14,057 nt of DNA from positions 1 to 14,057 of the forward strand of contig CAUJFM010000297.1 in assembly GCA_963169595.1 (NCBI GenBank), in the 5' to 3' direction. Of this stretch, positions 13,621 through 14,057 are shown piece by piece. The translations under genes and the position numbers were made by a program. Position 1 is the stretch's first letter. Each line of letters starts with the position of its first letter. This stretch comes from Bacteroidota bacterium. GTDB taxonomy: Bacteria > Bacteroidota > Bacteroidia > Flavobacteriales_F > PHOS-HE28. The notes beneath the pieces are model-generated. The model was not told the origin of the DNA. It made no database searches and was given only the letters and a program-made list of their open reading frames with translations.

Positions 13621-14057
13621 TCAGAGGTCCTTCTTGCGGAACACGCGGAAGGCCCCCCAGGTGGGCAGCAGTACCCACAGCAGCAGGATGGCACCCGCCA
13701 TGGCCATGCCGGCCGCACTGCCGAAGAAGCTCTTGTATACCGCACCGCTGTAGCCCATCATCGCCGCCAGATCGATCTCCAGCATCACCAGGATGCGCGC
13801 GAGGTCGATGGGATTGAGCGCGGCGAGCGGCACCACGAAGGGTTCCACGGGATAGTCGCTGGTGGTGAACATCAGCCACATCAGCACCGCATCATACACC
13901 AGCACGAAACCGAGCCAGAGCACCAGCGCCATGCCTACGCCTCGCGCCTTCTCCCGTTGCCGCAGGGCGATGAGCGCACCGAGCGCCGCAAAGACCAGCA
14001 CCAAGGCTGAGCCCGACAGCGAGAGCATCAGCGCCGAACGTCCGGGCGCATGCACCA
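13621..14057 (-). CDS. nosY: NosY-type ABC permease, C-terminal part
   Basis: About 145 C-terminal residues of an ABC-2 permease running out of the window on the right, so the true start and the first membrane helices are missing. Visible features: GSALVLVFAALGALIALRQR, then GMALVLWLGFVLVYDAVLMW, and the NosY-specific stretch LNPIDLARILVMLEIDLAAM followed by MGYSGAVYKSFFGSAAG, then a last helix and FRKKDL. NosY works with the ATPase NosF and the periplasmic NosD in maturation of the copper centre of nitrous-oxide reductase NosZ. Those genes would be expected beyond the right edge. The downstream copD-like gene starts 3 bp after this stop. Confidence 0.85.
   Translation of the reverse strand, partial: VHAPGRSALMLSLSGSALVLVFAALGALIALRQREKARGVGMALVLWLGFVLVYDAVLMWLMFTTSDYPVEPFVVPLAALNPIDLARILVMLEIDLAAMMGYSGAVYKSFFGSAAGMAMAGAILLLWVLLPTWGAFRVFRKKDL

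Overview
The window looks like chromosomal DNA from a GC-rich member of the Bacteroidota, probably a Flavobacteriales-like lineage. Two proteins carry type IX secretion (T9SS) C-terminal sorting domains. The recognisable promoter-like boxes resemble the Bacteroidota TAnnTTTG element, Shine-Dalgarno sequences are not evident, and the genes belong to families common in that phylum. The taxonomic placement is inferred from these features only.

Layout. At the left edge is the 3' end of a yceI-family gene, then a spacer whose two ends form a 14-bp inverted repeat. A + strand cluster (321-2814) follows: a DODA-type extradiol dioxygenase (ygiD-like), a DsbA/FrnE-like CxxC protein with a winged-helix-like tail, and an RclC/YkgB-like membrane protein. 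Together they suggest a redox or reactive-chlorine stress operon. It converges on an MFS transporter (- strand). The 317-bp gap 4054-4370 holds a decayed fragment of a T9SS sorting domain, a short tandem repeat and a double hairpin repeat that ends one base from the stop of ppa (inorganic pyrophosphatase, - strand). Next come a small T9SS-secreted protein (-) and, divergently, a T9SS-secreted multicopper oxidase (+), with a 16-bp perfect palindrome between them. A SulP anion transporter (+) converges on a class II (B12-dependent) ribonucleotide reductase, nrdJ (-). The 477-bp gap upstream of nrdJ carries three DnaA-box-like sites and the terminator of the next gene. The right end, all on the - strand, has the C-terminal part of nosY (nitrous-oxide reductase maturation permease), a CopD-like membrane protein 3 bp behind it, and a fasciclin-domain lipoprotein.

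How it fits together. Copper and nitrogen-oxide respiration is one theme (nosY, copD-like, multicopper oxidase); redox and thiol stress is another (DODA, DsbA-like, RclC-like, YceI). The most interesting regulatory signal is a TGAC-N4-GTCA palindrome found in front of both the multicopper oxidase and the fasciclin lipoprotein. In both places its centre lies exactly 36.5 bp from the end of a similar promoter-like box, which is the geometry of a CRP/FNR-type class II activator. Three other genes have a promoter-like box ending 4 nt before the start codon, which predicts leaderless mRNAs. I found no CRISPR array, tRNA, rRNA, insertion sequence or obvious new multi-gene defence system. The novelty here is in regulation, repeats and gene combinations.
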